Source of the DNA: Vermamoeba vermiformis
Lineage: Eukaryota > Tubulinea > Echinamoebida
Length of the DNA stretch: 64,000 nt
Direction of reading: 5' to 3'
Assembly: GCA_045837725.1 (NCBI GenBank)
Contig: JBEWZL010000118.1
Span: 1-64,000, forward strand
Within the stretch, counting starts at the first letter, position 1, and every line of letters starts with the position of its first letter. A program made the position numbers and the translations under genes. The notes under the pieces were generated by a model. That model was not told the origin of the DNA, did not search any database, and worked only from the letters and a program-made list of their open reading frames with translations. This document shows positions 23,799-36,363 of this stretch, piece after piece.

Positions 23799-24218
23799 AT
23801 GGCAGAGGTAGTGCATCATAATCATTTTAAATTTGAATTCGTTTCTAACGTGCGAGATTAGATCACCCTCAAAATTGAAACCGGCTACTCCGGCGGTGCC
23901 CCTCCTAACAGAAGATATAGAGCGCTGAAACACTATGAAGTGAAGGTAATCAAGTCAACTCAAGCTTAAACGAACGAATTTAAGAACCACAGAATAATTT
24001 CGGAATTTAAAAGATCCATAATTTTAGTTTCTTATCTCTCTAAACAGATATCGCCTGACGCAACTATGAAAGAATTAAAGGACCTTATTAAAAAAATCGC
24101 CAATGAAGCTCAGGTCGACTATTCTCCCGAGTTTCGAGGTTCGCTAACCAAATCCGTGGCACAAGCTGGCTTAGTTAACGGAAGCGTGCTGCAATTTCAA
24201 AATGGAATGAGAGATTAA
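23799..24218 (+). CDS. Small ubiquitin-fold protein
   Basis: Three exons (23799-23807, 23862-23945, 24048-24218) encode 87 residues. MAEITLKIETGYSGGAPPNR opens as a beta hairpin, then comes a strand before ISPDATMKELKDLIKKIANE (the central helix of a beta-grasp fold), and it ends VNGSVLQFQNGMRD. Size and order fit a stand-alone ubiquitin-like domain. It lacks a C-terminal Gly-Gly, so it cannot be conjugated as encoded; it would act as a binding module. Exon 1 holds only three codons. Which UBL family it belongs to is unclear; similarity to the outer modules of the 34504-36006 protein is only in fold. AATAAA lies at 24254. Confidence 0.6.
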
Positions 24219-24253
24219 TCACCACCTTGTATTATTTATCACCCTTAAATCAA

Positions 24254-24259
24254 AATAAA
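24254..24259 (+). terminator. AATAAA polyadenylation signal
   Basis: 36 bp after the stop of the small ubiquitin-fold gene, and 126 bp before the next plus-strand ATG. It separates the two transcripts. Confidence 0.45.
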
Positions 24260-24384
24260 CCTTCGGTGAATTTCGTTGGGACACGAAGATTTTTCGCGGT
24301 ACTTGCAGGTCCCATCGATCAAATAACAAAAAAAAAAGTTAAAATGCTCGATACTACAAAACGACATCAGATCTGGCACCACAA

Positions 24385-27300
24385 ATGGCCGATGATGAGT
24401 TGAAACCAGGATCGAACGAGTTTAAAACCGGTTTTAATCGGGTGGCAAATTCTACAACGACTAATCAAAAATCATACTACGATTTATCTTCGTATTTATT
24501 TGCCGTCGCTAACCAAAGAGAACAGCTCGATCTTGACAAAGGTATTGATTTTATTTATTATTTTATTTGTTAATTAACAAATAAATTGACAGTCGTCTTT
24601 AAATATTCTAATTTATTATATTCCTTTCACGAATATTAGTTAATTTTTTGTTAGTGAGGAACCTAGGACATCTTGATCCCTTATCCGAATTTAACGAGAA
24701 CAATAATCCTCTTTACCTCGCCATAAAGTCGCCTTATATTCCTACAAGTAAGTCAATATTATTCCAATACTGGACCGAGAAATGACACGGTCATTTAGGC
24801 GTGGCGGATCTGTTAATAGCCAGAGGCTTCGTTTTGGAAAAATTGTCCTATAAATTGCTTGAAAATGCGCCAGTAGATAGAATTAAATACGCGTGTGAAC
24901 ATTTGTTGGATCTGGAATTGACAAATCAGAACTACAACGCTCTACATTACGTTATAAAATATCGCGACCTTCCCGACAAGACAGGTAATATTATATAGCT
25001 ACTATATTAGCATTTAAATTAATATACGACTTATTTTGACTTTAGAGGTGCTCGAAATTCTTTTAAAACATTTCGTGGATGTGAACGCCGTAAATGCGCA
25101 AGGAAACACGCCGATCTGCTCTGCTATACGACGTCTTGATAAGAAGACAGTTAAATATCTATTGAAGCAAAAGATCCAGCCAGTAACCCTCAATGCAACG
25201 CAAAAAAATTTGCTGCGGATCCCGCCATTGCAAGCACTCGAACTCGGTCCTGGTTTAGGTAAAATTGCCAATGTTAACATAGTAATATACGTGAATAATT
25301 GTGTAAATAGGAAAATTGACAGCGCACGAAGCAGAGATGATTGAAATTTTAAAATTGTTGTTGGATGCCGGTGCGGATGTCAACGGACCAACACCGACGG
25401 ACGGATGCACTCCATTATTAGCTGCGCTGAACAACAACAGTCCTGTTATTGCCAAATTCTTTATTGGTACGATTATGAATAAGTTGCGAATTCAATTTTA
25501 ATTAACTTTTTCTTAGAACGAGGCGCGATCTCCTCGCCTGACGGCAAAGAGCTAATTAAAGCATGCGAATATAGGTACCCTGATATATTAAAGATGCTAA
25601 TTGAGCGAGGAGCAATGCCTAGGCTTGCAATGGGCCGTTGCGACCAGACATTGTTTCATTACGCTATTGGACGCTCTGGCAGAACTCTCGTAAGAATATA
25701 ACTACTAATTTGTGGCTAAAATAATGTTATTATAATTTATAAATTAAATTTGGTCTTATTTATTTTATTTAGACAGCCGATGAAAATCAAGCGTTGACGA
25801 TGCAATTAATCGAAATTCTCGCGCAAAGTGGAGTTGATATTAATAAACCTGATGGTAAGCATAATATAATATATATTCATATTTATAAGCTTACCAATAG
25901 ATCATTTAACTAACTAATATGAAATAATTTAGAATTAGGAAGAACGCCGCTCGTACTGGCGTTTACGTTAGAGCAGTTCCAAGTACGTAAAAATATAATT
26001 CATTAAAAAGGAATTTTAATTTAATTTACATCGATTTAGATGCTGCAAAAATACGGCGCTGACTTGACGGTGAAATTTAAAGGCAACAATTTGATCCACT
26101 CGCTGATTAACTCAAACGACACAAATCTAGCTTACGTACTATCGCAAGGTATGCATTTACCCTATAATACGCCTTATAACGGGACTGCATTTAATTTTCG
26201 ATCGGATCCAATCACTATAATTTCGGATCTGAAAAAAATTGCCTAGTTTGTATATTTTTTATTTAATCTATGTAATTTTGCCAATATTCGTCAACAAGAA
26301 TTTATACTTAATCTTTGCTAATGACCGCAAATAGGCGTAGTTTCAGTGGACGAACAGAACGATAAAGGACTTTGTCCGCTGCACCTTGCCACAAACTTAA
26401 AAAAACTATCTGTCGTAGAACTGCTGCTCAAACACAACGCGAAGATTGATGTGTTGGATGGTGACGGCAGAACTGCGTTGATGTGCGCTGTGAGTAGTTT
26501 GGAGATCTTTGAAACACTCGTAAGTCTAGATCTACCGCGTATCAAAAAAAAAACACGCAAAAAGACTACAAAGAGATGAATTTTTTAATAACTATAGCTA
26601 TGTTAGGGAAAAAATTACTATAATACCTATTGTTCGATGAGATCTGATGTGTTCAGGAAAATTTAACTATCTTATATTATAAGAAAGCTATTAATTAATT
26701 TATTAAATAAGCAATAAGATGCGTTATAATATTTTTAAAATTTGTTAAAGAACTTGTACTTATAAAGTGCTAATACTTTTCCACAGCTGCGCCACGGCGC
26801 GGACTTCATGGTGAGCGACAACCAAGGCAACAATATTTTGCACTATGCAATCAAAGGAACTTCCAGCACATTCATCGCACTTGCCAAATATAGTAAGTCG
26901 CCTCAATTAATTCCCTTTGGCAAGTCTGTATTGATACGATTGAATTTCAGTGACGAAAGATCAAGCGCAGATATTAGTCAACCAAAAAAATTCCGATGGG
27001 AAAGATCCGCGACAACTTATTCCTCGCCCAGAAAATGTACGTAAAACTGACAACTTTTGGACATTTTTTTGCGTGCTAGAAAACTCAAATTTTGCTTCGG
27101 CGATCCGTCCTTTTCAGGACTAAAATAAGATTACGTACGGATATTGGGTCATATTTTTTTATGATCTTTTTAAACAATTCAGTGACATTAACGTCAAAAA
27201 AAGACTTCGCTTGATGAACGAGAGCTAATTACTGACGAAATGTATTGAAAACGTGTGCTAATGTGCATGTAATTCCCCGACAGATCTTCCACAAATTGCT

Positions 27301-29118
27301 GACGCTGGACATTGACGTGATAATGAAAATCATTGACGTGTTTCAATGCAGCAAATTGTTTGAACATGAATTAGGTACCATTGATTTTATTGGTTGTAAG
27401 TATAGCTAATAATATACCACTAGTTGCACTTGCCAGAGGCTGTGCTTACAGCGAATTCGATTCTTCGCATTGGGACACATCAACGGAAGCCGTTCATGAA
27501 ACAGCACCGATCTTCGCGCTGCCGTTCGAATCGATTATTGCAATAATTCTGTTGACACCTGTCAAAGACATCGCGTCATTCTCAATGACATGTCGTCACT
27601 TCAAGTTATTGTGCGATAATAATACTACTTGGAAAATAATTGCTGAACGAGATGGACTCCGCGAAGTGTCAACGTGTCAAAATGTCAAAAAAAGTTTCGC
27701 GATGAAATGGCGCTATCAACGCAATGTGAGACAAGGTACGTAAAGCAAATTTCGAAAAATTTCTAGTTTTTTCTGATTTCCTTATTAGGCAAGTTTTATG
27801 TCCGTCACGTGAAGCTGCAAAAATCGGCGACTGTACTGGCCCGGCAAGAAGAAAATGAGGTGTATGGCATTCAAGCGGCGGAAACACTCACCGTCGACTG
27901 CGATCTCGCTGCGAGATTAATCGCTGTCGCGAACAAACATGGTGAAGTCGCGCTCATTGATATGAAAAGCTTTGCGGTTATTCAGGTATATTGAATCTTT
28001 GCAAGTTTTTCACAAACGAAGCACCTTTTCCATTAAATTTACAACAAAATTGCCACGTCAACTTTTTACGATCGTTTCATTGATTAATAATAATAAGAAT
28101 TCTGACTTATCGTTTTTTTTTGCAAGGAATTCACGGGTGAAAGTGCCCGCGCAGAAAACCCCGCGCATCTTCGTACAGTGATTAGTGCGAAGGACAAGTT
28201 CATCGCCATGCGCAACAGTAAATCATCCGAACTTTACGGAAGAAGTTTTGACCAAGAAAAACTCGATGTTCTGGCTGCTAACTGTTTGGGTACTTCAAAA
28301 ATACTAAATTTAATAATGACGGTTTCTAATTTCGATGAAAAATATAGGTTTTAGTTTTGAAGGCGATTTAATCGCAATTCTTCATCAGTCTAAAGGGTGT
28401 GAAATTAGGAACTGGAGAACGAAACAAAAAGTTTGTTTTATCGCAGGAATATACTATAATGTAGTACTCAACGGTCACGTGGTTGCATTGTGGGATCAGA
28501 ATCAGAAAACAGAGCTTTGGGACATCAATACAAAAAGAAAAATTTTCACTTCGAAACTGCCAAATACACTGAGCGTACTCCAGAAGTTCGGAAAATTCAT
28601 TGTTTCTACATCGGATCTCGTCGAATTCATCGATTGCGAGCAAAAAATTTCACTACCGTTGCCAGACAATGGACTGCAGCGCAGAATAAGTGCATTTGCA
28701 AGCAATGAAGATGAGCAGATCTTGCTGTCGACGGATTATGCAGGAGAAGAATTCATATTATGGCAGCCTTATCAAACTGATATTACAAAAATACGAAGAC
28801 AGCTTACCGTGAACTTGTTTGACAAAGATCACAATAAGGGAACGGTACGAAAGATCCAACCGGATCCAATCACGAAAATTTCTTAATCATTATTATTAAT
28901 ATTTTATTTATTAGGGAACCATCGCCATTACAAAGGACTTTGCTTTCACAGTGGGCAACTATCAGGTTGGCATTAGAGTCTTTGACCTCACCGCTGGTAA
29001 ACTGCTCTATAACATTCCAATGGCTGTGAGTCAAATCAGTTCGTTGAAGCTCGTCGATACGTACTTAATTGCTGCTTTAACGAACGACACGATTGCAATT
29101 GTCAACTTTAATTTGTAG
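24385..29118 (+). CDS. Ankyrin / F-box / beta-propeller-like protein
   Basis: About eighteen exons. The first half (24385-27360) is an ankyrin array: VLEILLKHFVDVNAVNAQGN, EMIEILKLLLDAGADVNGPT, DEQNDKGLCPLHLATNLKKL, MVSDNQGNNILHYAIKGTSS. Then an internal F-box at 27510-27640 (ALPFESIIAIILLTPVKDIA, SMTCRHFKLLCDNNTTW). The C-terminal 400 residues are WD40-like strands (VALWDQNQKTELWDINTKRK, GTIAITKDFAFTVGNYQVGI, TNDTIAIVNFNL at the end). Most F-box proteins place the F-box at the N-terminus; here it sits between two binding modules. Presumably the propeller or ankyrin part recruits substrate to Skp1/Cullin. A split into two genes near 27050-27280 is possible, as the intron there is about 250 nt, but phases allow one protein. 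Confidence 0.7.
24422..24437. repeat. 16-bp palindrome with AACCGGTT core
   Basis: TTAAAACCGGTTTTAA in the first coding exon of the ankyrin/F-box/propeller gene. It shares its core with the palindromes at 23721 and 38625. Confidence 0.4.
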
Positions 29119-29378
29119 CTTCGTTTCTCGACGTGTAACAGCAATAATTAAAGAGCTTGAATTTACTTGAATGCGACACTTTTATGTTGTTGGATTCGGT
29201 TTGTTCTACCACGCTGAACAACACAGAGCAGTGCAAGATAGTTACCACTCGTTGCACCCAGCAAAATGATGATATCTGAAGTTAGGCGATGGCAGTACGT
29301 TTGGATCCGTTTATTGAAATGTAAGTAACAAAAAGTAAACTAAACAATTAGTCTAGACAGACCAGTGGCCTAGAAAAG

Positions 29379-32300
29379 TTACTTGATCACAGACCCTAGT
29401 GCAGAATAATCTTTGAGGAGCGGATAAATGTGTTGATAATGAGACATCAACATGGGTACGTAATCAACGACTGTTTCACCGACGTTGTTCTTGATCGTCG
29501 CTTGAGCTCCACCTGTCAATAGACAAACCTTGCCGTTAGCACGTGTCATTTTTAGTCAGTGCCGTAAACAGAAAATTGCTCATGGCAAAACAGATACTTT
29601 GACGGCAGCAATTGTCAAAGATCTTTGATTTTTTCACCGATCGTGCATGAACTTTTTACGTACCATCGAGGAGTTTGAATGCAATCAAACAGTATTTTGA
29701 CGCTTGTTCGCACGAGTTCAAGTTGCACAGCATTGCTTCGAGTGCTCCGATGTGGAAGTGACGACACACGATGTGCAGTGCTGTGTCGCCAAAGTTGTTT
29801 TGCACGTTCAAATTTGTGCCTGGACACGTGATCAAGTAATCCACAATGGGCCACAGATCGACCGAGTCATAGACATCGTTGTTCTCTTCGCTCTCGCTTT
29901 GCCTTGCTTGTACTGCAAATGCGAATGGGTTTGCTACACCGGATCCAATAGGCTGCAGTTTTGTTCTGACGCGCGTTGTGTAGTTCATCGGAGCACCACT
30001 GACAAACACGTGCTGTAACAGTGCCATCAATGGAGTGTTGCCATCTTCATCTCGTGCATTGATCTCAGTCGTGTCTCGTCCAAGGAATGACTTGAAGAGA
30101 TTGAGATTAATAGACACCCCGGAAAGTTGTAGCATTGAGTGCAAGATCGTAGTCGAGGATTTTTGTTTGTGAAAGGCCAGTGGCTTGTAAAAAGATGCTA
30201 ACACATATATGGTTAGGGCGTGGCTGGAGTCTATGGCAGGTTGATTACCTTGCTTGGCAATATTAAGCACTTCACTCTTTTCTTTAGCTGTCAGCGACCG
30301 CAGTAACATTAGGGTCTGCAAGCACGTTTCACCTTTGTTATTTTCCAAATTAAGGTTGATATTGCCGTTCTCGATCAGTTTCATCAAGTTTTGGACATTG
30401 ATCTCCTGCCCCTTGCAGATATCGAGTAACCTTACAATAGTCTGGTTAGTGCTGTCAATTGTTTATAACCAAAAGGCCGAGCTTACAAGTGAAATGGCGT
30501 ATCGCCACGAGCGTTGCGATGATTCCATAAGTGGTTTAGTTCGCGCCATTCAGTTGGTTCAGCTAAGTTAATGGTAATAATCGAGGGTTCCAGTAGCGAC
30601 TTTCCTTTGGTCGCAACAAGCTTTCGAAGAAACGTATAAATGGCGATGATCAAACGATGCAGGTACTTACCATATGCAACAGAGTGTTGCCAAGACTATC
30701 GGTCAACGACAAGTCGGCACTTGAGCATAACACTTGCCAGTATTGCTTAATTTGGGTGGTGATGTAGCACGGCAAACTAACAACGTGGTTAATTATTTGA
30801 GTTGTCACTTGTATTTTGGACTCGTACGGATGTTGTTGCTTGACACGCCATCGAGATTTTCTATGTCGGGCAACCCAACCAGGTTCCCTTAACAAGAAAT
30901 ACAAAGTTACAGGAGCCCCCGTACTGTCGCTACTGTTGCAATGTTATTATGTATGCAAGCCAGTGTAGTACTACTACTTACGTGGGCAGGCTAGTTTCAA
31001 CCGGAGAGCTCAGCATCATTGTGTTAGAATGCGTGAGCCATTGAGTCGTCGAAAAGACGTTGTTATTGATTGCTGCCAGTATTGTAAGTGCTACAGGGAG
31101 TATTAGTGCAGGCACGATACGTTAGTCATACGAGTAGAAAAAGTTGCGTACGTGTCAGTCTCAGTCCGCCACTCCGAGCATTCACATTTGCACCTCGTTT
31201 GATCAGATACACCATTGTCTCACAGTTGCAGAACATGGCTGCATGATGCAGTGGTGTAAAGCCATCGACGTCCCTGTATGATGTACCATCAGTGCGAGTG
31301 GACTAATTGATCTTAGAAAGGCAATTACCTTGCCTCGAGGACGTTCTCTGAAGTGTTTTGAAGTAGCAATTCAAACAGCTCTGGCGTTGCAATACATGCC
31401 ATCAAATGAGTCAACGAGCGATTAAGTAGCTGGGAGATTGTTAGTTGAAGTTGCTGTGAGAGCGCATCAGAATTACGTACCTTATCCGTCAAAGTGAAAT
31501 CAATGCCTTTTTGTTTCAGCAACATTGATATCATATCATATGCCGTTGAATCGTTGTATATGACACAAGCGGCATTGTTAGCTTTGTGTGCGTTGTATCC
31601 GTAAAACAATGCCATCAATGGCGTCACTCCAATCTCATCTTGTGCATTAATATTTGCTCCTTGTTCGAGCAACAGCCGTGCCAAATCAAAGTGCTGCAAG
31701 TACAGTGCTGCGTGAAGTGGAGTCCATCCGTGCTTATCCTGTTAAGTGGTTTGATTAGCATCAAAATCAGCAAGTAGTTGACATGTTAATTCTTACGGCA
31801 AGGTTCACATCGGCGCCGTACTTCAAAAGAAGCTGTGTGTTTCTTTGTTTGTTGTCTCCTGAGGTCGATGATTTGCAAAGAATGAGCAACGGAGTCTCTC
31901 CAAACTCTGATCGAGTGTTGATGGCGCCTTTATGGCGTGCAATCAGCTCTTCAACAGTTCGCATTGGAGTGGGCTCGTTTGCAAGTGCTTGAAGTACCCA
32001 GTTGTCCGGTGTCCCTGGCAAAGGATTGGACGATTCTGCGGGGATAGTGTTCGGGATCAAAGTGTGGTTCGACGATGCAGAAAAAAGCTCTTCGAGGTCA
32101 ACAGCTGATTGTTGCGCCGGTGGTGCTTGATTCGAGGTAATAAGAGCACCAGTCAAGAGATCCAAGATCGGATTGTCATGTGGTTGAACACTGCCTTGTA
32201 ATGGACTAGTAAATACTGAATCAAGTAGTGTCTGTGGATTTGTTGGATGCTGTACAGCCGATACCCATCGTTGAGGATGCAGTTCAAAAGATGTGCTTGA

Positions 32301-34351
32301 CGAAGAAGAGTTGGCACAACCATACGTAGCGGTGTTGATGAGGGCCAGGTAATGCACCAATGTCAGGCCGTCTGCATCTTGTTGGTAATCCTTTTGACTC
32401 AGTAGTGCATTCACACTAGTGCGTAGTAATGATGGTTACTAAGCTGCGTAAATTAACTAAGCTGCAATATAGACTTACAGTACTGAAGATGGTAATCTCT
32501 CCATCGCTCGGACCAAAGTTACCACCTTGAGAGAGCTCAAATCAAAGCCAGGTTGACTGATTACTCGATAAAACTGTATTCGGCGTCAGTTTCGATCAAC
32601 GTTCATAAAATCATTAACACTAAGACGTTACCTCTGTTTGCTTAGTGTTCAACAAAGCATCGAGTTGATCTGGCGTCCACCTCACATGATTCTTCTCCAG
32701 TAACCACGACAGGGCAGCACTAGGACTCTGAGGAGATAGCGCAAGCTATTTCGCGTAATTAAGGCTAGTGTTTTCGCACAGGCAGTACTTACATCTACAA
32801 AAGATCGACCGCTATACGTCTTGTTGAAGTCGCAGCGACCAACCAGAGATGACAAAACCTTTTCAACGGCTAATAAATAGCATGTTAGACGAATTAGTTT
32901 GATTTTAGCCGTAAATAGTGCACGTACCAAGATCCGCGTCTAATAAGTATGTAAGGCCACTGCGAGGAAGCAACAAGTGCATAAACACTGGTATGCCCTT
33001 CACAAGCTTGTTAGGATCGCTGCCAAGAGTCAAAAGATGATTGTAAACAATGCTTGTTCGGGCGTGTAGAAGTGGTGAGTCGTCTTCAAGTGGTGAGTTC
33101 GGATCTGCTCCGAGCGAGATCAGAAATGAAATTCGGTCCGTGTCGGAAGATATCACGGCTACTTTGAGTGGATAGTCCTAATTCAGTTAAAGAGGGAAAT
33201 AACAGAAGCTGTATAAAACTTTACCTCGTTCTTGCCGTAACAATAAAACGCCGGTCGAAATTTGAACTGCGAAGCAACTCTAAAAATTTATTAGCAAAAA
33301 TAACTGAGTACGATAGCTCACTTACGCACGGTTAATATTGAATCCACGCTCTTTGACTAAGTAGGTCAAATTATCAATTGATAATGCTGGGTCCAACATG
33401 ATATCCTCGTCTTCAATTGGGTCCAAGAACGGTAATAGAATGCTGCTAATTGAGTGCTGGTAGGCTGATTCTCTCTGTAAAACTATCGTTGTGCCAAACC
33501 CATCGAAAGTCCTACCTACAGAGTTGTAGGTTCGTGAAGCCGTTTGGGCAACAAGTAGTTTGATATGAGGCGCAGAATCTAAGAGAGAAAGTTTGCTTTC
33601 AGCTATTCCGACCCTCTCAAGTTTCTTCAGGCCAGCAAGAGAAAGTGGCAGCAACTCAATATCAAAGTTCATATATAGCTCTTCAATATTGGACAGCGCC
33701 TATATGAAGTGAAATTAAAAAAGATACACAGCGAAACGGCCAAGCCATACCGAAACCAGTTCGTCAATCCCCTTGATTGTTCCTTTGTTAAGACGAATAT
33801 TGAGGAGCTTCAGATCTTTGCAAAGCGGAGATTGAGTGACGGACAGATCAATGAGGTCGTCAGAAACATAGATGTCCAAAGAAACACGACGCAGGGATCG
33901 GATTTGAAAAAGTTGATCTAAGAAGCCTTTAGAGCCTTCTCCAAGATGTATTTGCAATATTATATCTTCTATTGACTGGCAATAGCGAAGGAAGAAGGCA
34001 ATAAACGACTTGGTGGTCGGAACAAGTTTCGATCTGGCAACTTGCTGATCCTGTGTCCATTTGATTGATTTCCAAAAAATAGGAGTTTTCAAGATATCTT
34101 GCCAACGTTTACAAACCTTAGATTTGATTAATAATAGAAGATAGATTATTTGAAATGTAATAAATTATATTAATAGAATAAAAATAAAATTCGAAAAATA
34201 ATCTCCACTTGCGTAGTGGAGGATAGAATGGAATAGATTTTTCTTATTGAAAACCTTTTTTGAAATATTTTCTTACCGAGATCAGCTTTGCTCGTTGAAT
34301 GCTGTGAAGGAGGCCAAAAATGTTGCGCCATACGTCATCAACGATATCCAT
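29379..34351 (-). CDS. F-box / LRR-like / ankyrin repeat protein, very large
   Basis: About eighteen exons read from 34351 down to TAA at 29379. The F-box is split by an intron: MDIVDDVWRNIFGLLHSIQR plus VCKRWQDILKTPIFWKSI. LRR-like strands follow (PLCKDLKLLNIRLNKGTI, LPLSLAGLKKLERVGIAESK). Then comes a long ankyrin region with canonical units: DKHGWTPLHAALYLQHFDLA, RLLLEQGANINAQDEIGVTP, DVDGFTPLHHAAMFCNCETM, VYLIKRGANVNA, NNFGDTALHIVCRHFHIGAL. Two Ser/Gln/Pro-rich linkers interrupt it (near 32050-32300 and 29900). The protein ends NNVGETVVDYVP...SVIK. It is an SCF adaptor with two kinds of recognition surface, by analogy; the target is unknown. One gene is favoured because exon spacing is short and no internal promoter gap appears. 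Confidence 0.75.
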
Positions 34352-34503
34352 TGCTTGCGTTGTTAGTACGTTCTCATTATTCTGAGTTCGTCCGAATGAC
34401 ACTTGTGTGTGTCAGCGGTCCCAGCAATTTCATTGAAAATAAGTACGAGATAAAGCAATAAGTTTAGCTAAACTAATGAACCACTCCTTGATTTATTGTT
34501 AAT

Positions 34504-36006
34504 CTACATGTCAACACCAAAGTGGATCAAGTCACTCGCTTTAAGTTGGAACACATCCGCGTCATCTTCGATCGCGACATCACCGTTAGCACCTGACGCT
34601 ACGAAAACAATTTTTTGTGGTGCAATGCCGTAATTAGCAGCGATATTTCGCTTCAAGACGTTGAACATTTCGATCTGATCCATCGGTTCAGTGAACGACA
34701 ACACGACGGGCTTGGCAGGCTCAGTGCTGCCCATGCGCTTCGCTTGCAATATAATGTTAGGGAAGTCGACCTTCATGACTTGGCGTAGTGGGTACTGTTC
34801 ATTTTTGAACTCATCCCATTCCACAGGACCTACAAGAAGCGACAGGTTAAGGTTAGATCCAGCCATCGAAAATCTTGCGCATTAGCACTATTAGGCATAA
34901 AATAGATTTGAAATCGAGCAATAGCCTCATGTGGCCCTAGTCTTTTAAAATAAATTTGGTGACTTACGAGTGTCATCGCTGCAAGCCATGGGATTCAAAG
35001 TGACGAGATAAGCACCAATGCGCATCAATTCTTTGGGAGTCCAGCGCACACCACAGTTCTGCGCACCCTCTTCGTACACTTCAATCTTGCCGTCAATCTG
35101 CACGCCATGCACATCCGTTACTTTGATGAAACCTTCTTCGACTTGCGGCACGGATTTCTCTTGCCACATGTACATCGGAAACTCGAGTTCAATGTACAGT
35201 TCGCGACCGAGGCCGTAGAGTTTGCAGGTGCCAACGTATGCTTCGTGGCCTTGACCGCGCAATCTCAGCACCAGATGCAAGTTGCTATCTAATGGAAATG
35301 CATTTGTTAGGTTTTTTAGTAAGCAGGGATACTTATTGCAAAATTACAAAACGAACTTGAAGTTCTATTTTGGACGATCTAAATCTGGATGGAAATTTAA
35401 AATTCAGAGGAACGTACTATCTTGAATGTTGTAGTCTTCAATCGTTCTGCCGTCTTCAAGTTGCTTGCCAGCAAAAATTAAGCGTTGTTGATCGGGAGGA
35501 ATGCCCTCTTGGTCTTGGATCTGTTTCGCGGGTTAAATTGTATACAGTGGCTTACTTATCATGATTTAACGTACCATCAACTTGATCTCTTCGATGGTAT
35601 TGTCTTGAGCAACTTTCAAGGGAATAGCTTTGCCAGTAAGAGTCTGAAAAGTGAGATGAGATCGGGAACAGGTCTCAGCAAGCATCAAATTTTAACTTAC
35701 AGTGACAGTAATATTTATATTGCCAGGAGCACCAGGTTTTGGTTTTTCCTTGCAAACAATTGTTGCGTAAGGTGCGACGTTGGACAAAGTTACGTTATCT
35801 TCCAATTTTACATCATTAAAATACCAATCGCAGTCTAAATAAATTTAATTAATTTCATTAGGAGATATTTTAATCAAATTACCAGCCCAAAATGTTTTTT
35901 GGTTTGTACGAAGCAGATTCTTCAAAGCCTTAAGTGGAGCAGTAGAGTTAATTACGACAGGATGAATCTTGTCGATTCCACGCTCATATAAATATACAGT
36001 AGTCAT
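34504..36006 (-). CDS. Three-module beta-grasp protein with ubiquitin-like core
   Basis: About seven exons. Module 1 starts at the Met at 36006 ([36 protein letters not shown]) and looks ubiquitin-fold. Module 2 is nearly ubiquitin: [63 protein letters not shown]. Against ubiquitin, K11, K27 and K48 are kept, K6 is Thr, K29 Met, K33 Gln, K63 Asp, and the terminal Gly-Gly is Gly-Gln, so processing at this point is not expected. Module 3 follows a beta-rich linker ([20 protein letters not shown]) and ends [32 protein letters not shown] and LIHFGVDM at 34504. Splice phases agree throughout. It probably acts as a fixed ubiquitin mimic or scaffold; the function is inferred. Confidence 0.78.
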
Positions 36007-36363
36007 TGTGCTTCTATTCAATTTGACAGAAAGTGAATTAATTTCCAGCCAACAAAATTTACTTGAATCCGGCACGTGGCTTGATATTCTGAGAAATGGC
36101 CCCAAAAGAAGAGTTATAATTTGCCAGCTAGCTAAACTTGCGCTTGCCTTTGTCTAGTAAGGACTTTCGTTTTTGAGCAGAAAACTGGATGAGTTCAAAC
36201 AAACATCCTACATGAACTAATATGGCAGACTACGTAGGACTAAGATATAATTTATTAGAGACTAATAATGTGACAAAATTGTTAGCACAAGAACGTTGCC
36301 TCAGTCATGCAAGATCGACGAAACTAAAACAACGTTTCAGGCACCAGCTAGATCCAGCTTTGC
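36007..36363. other. Promoter-side spacer of the beta-grasp gene / 3' flank of MACPF gene
   Basis: No additional gene seen. The frame continues open upstream of the 36006 Met without another ATG, which is why the Met at 36006 is taken as the start. Confidence 0.4.

Noticed and set aside
34504-36006. Decayed polyubiquitin gene
   Set aside because: Frames and splice phases are intact and flanking domains are in frame; changes are substitutions in a working reading frame.
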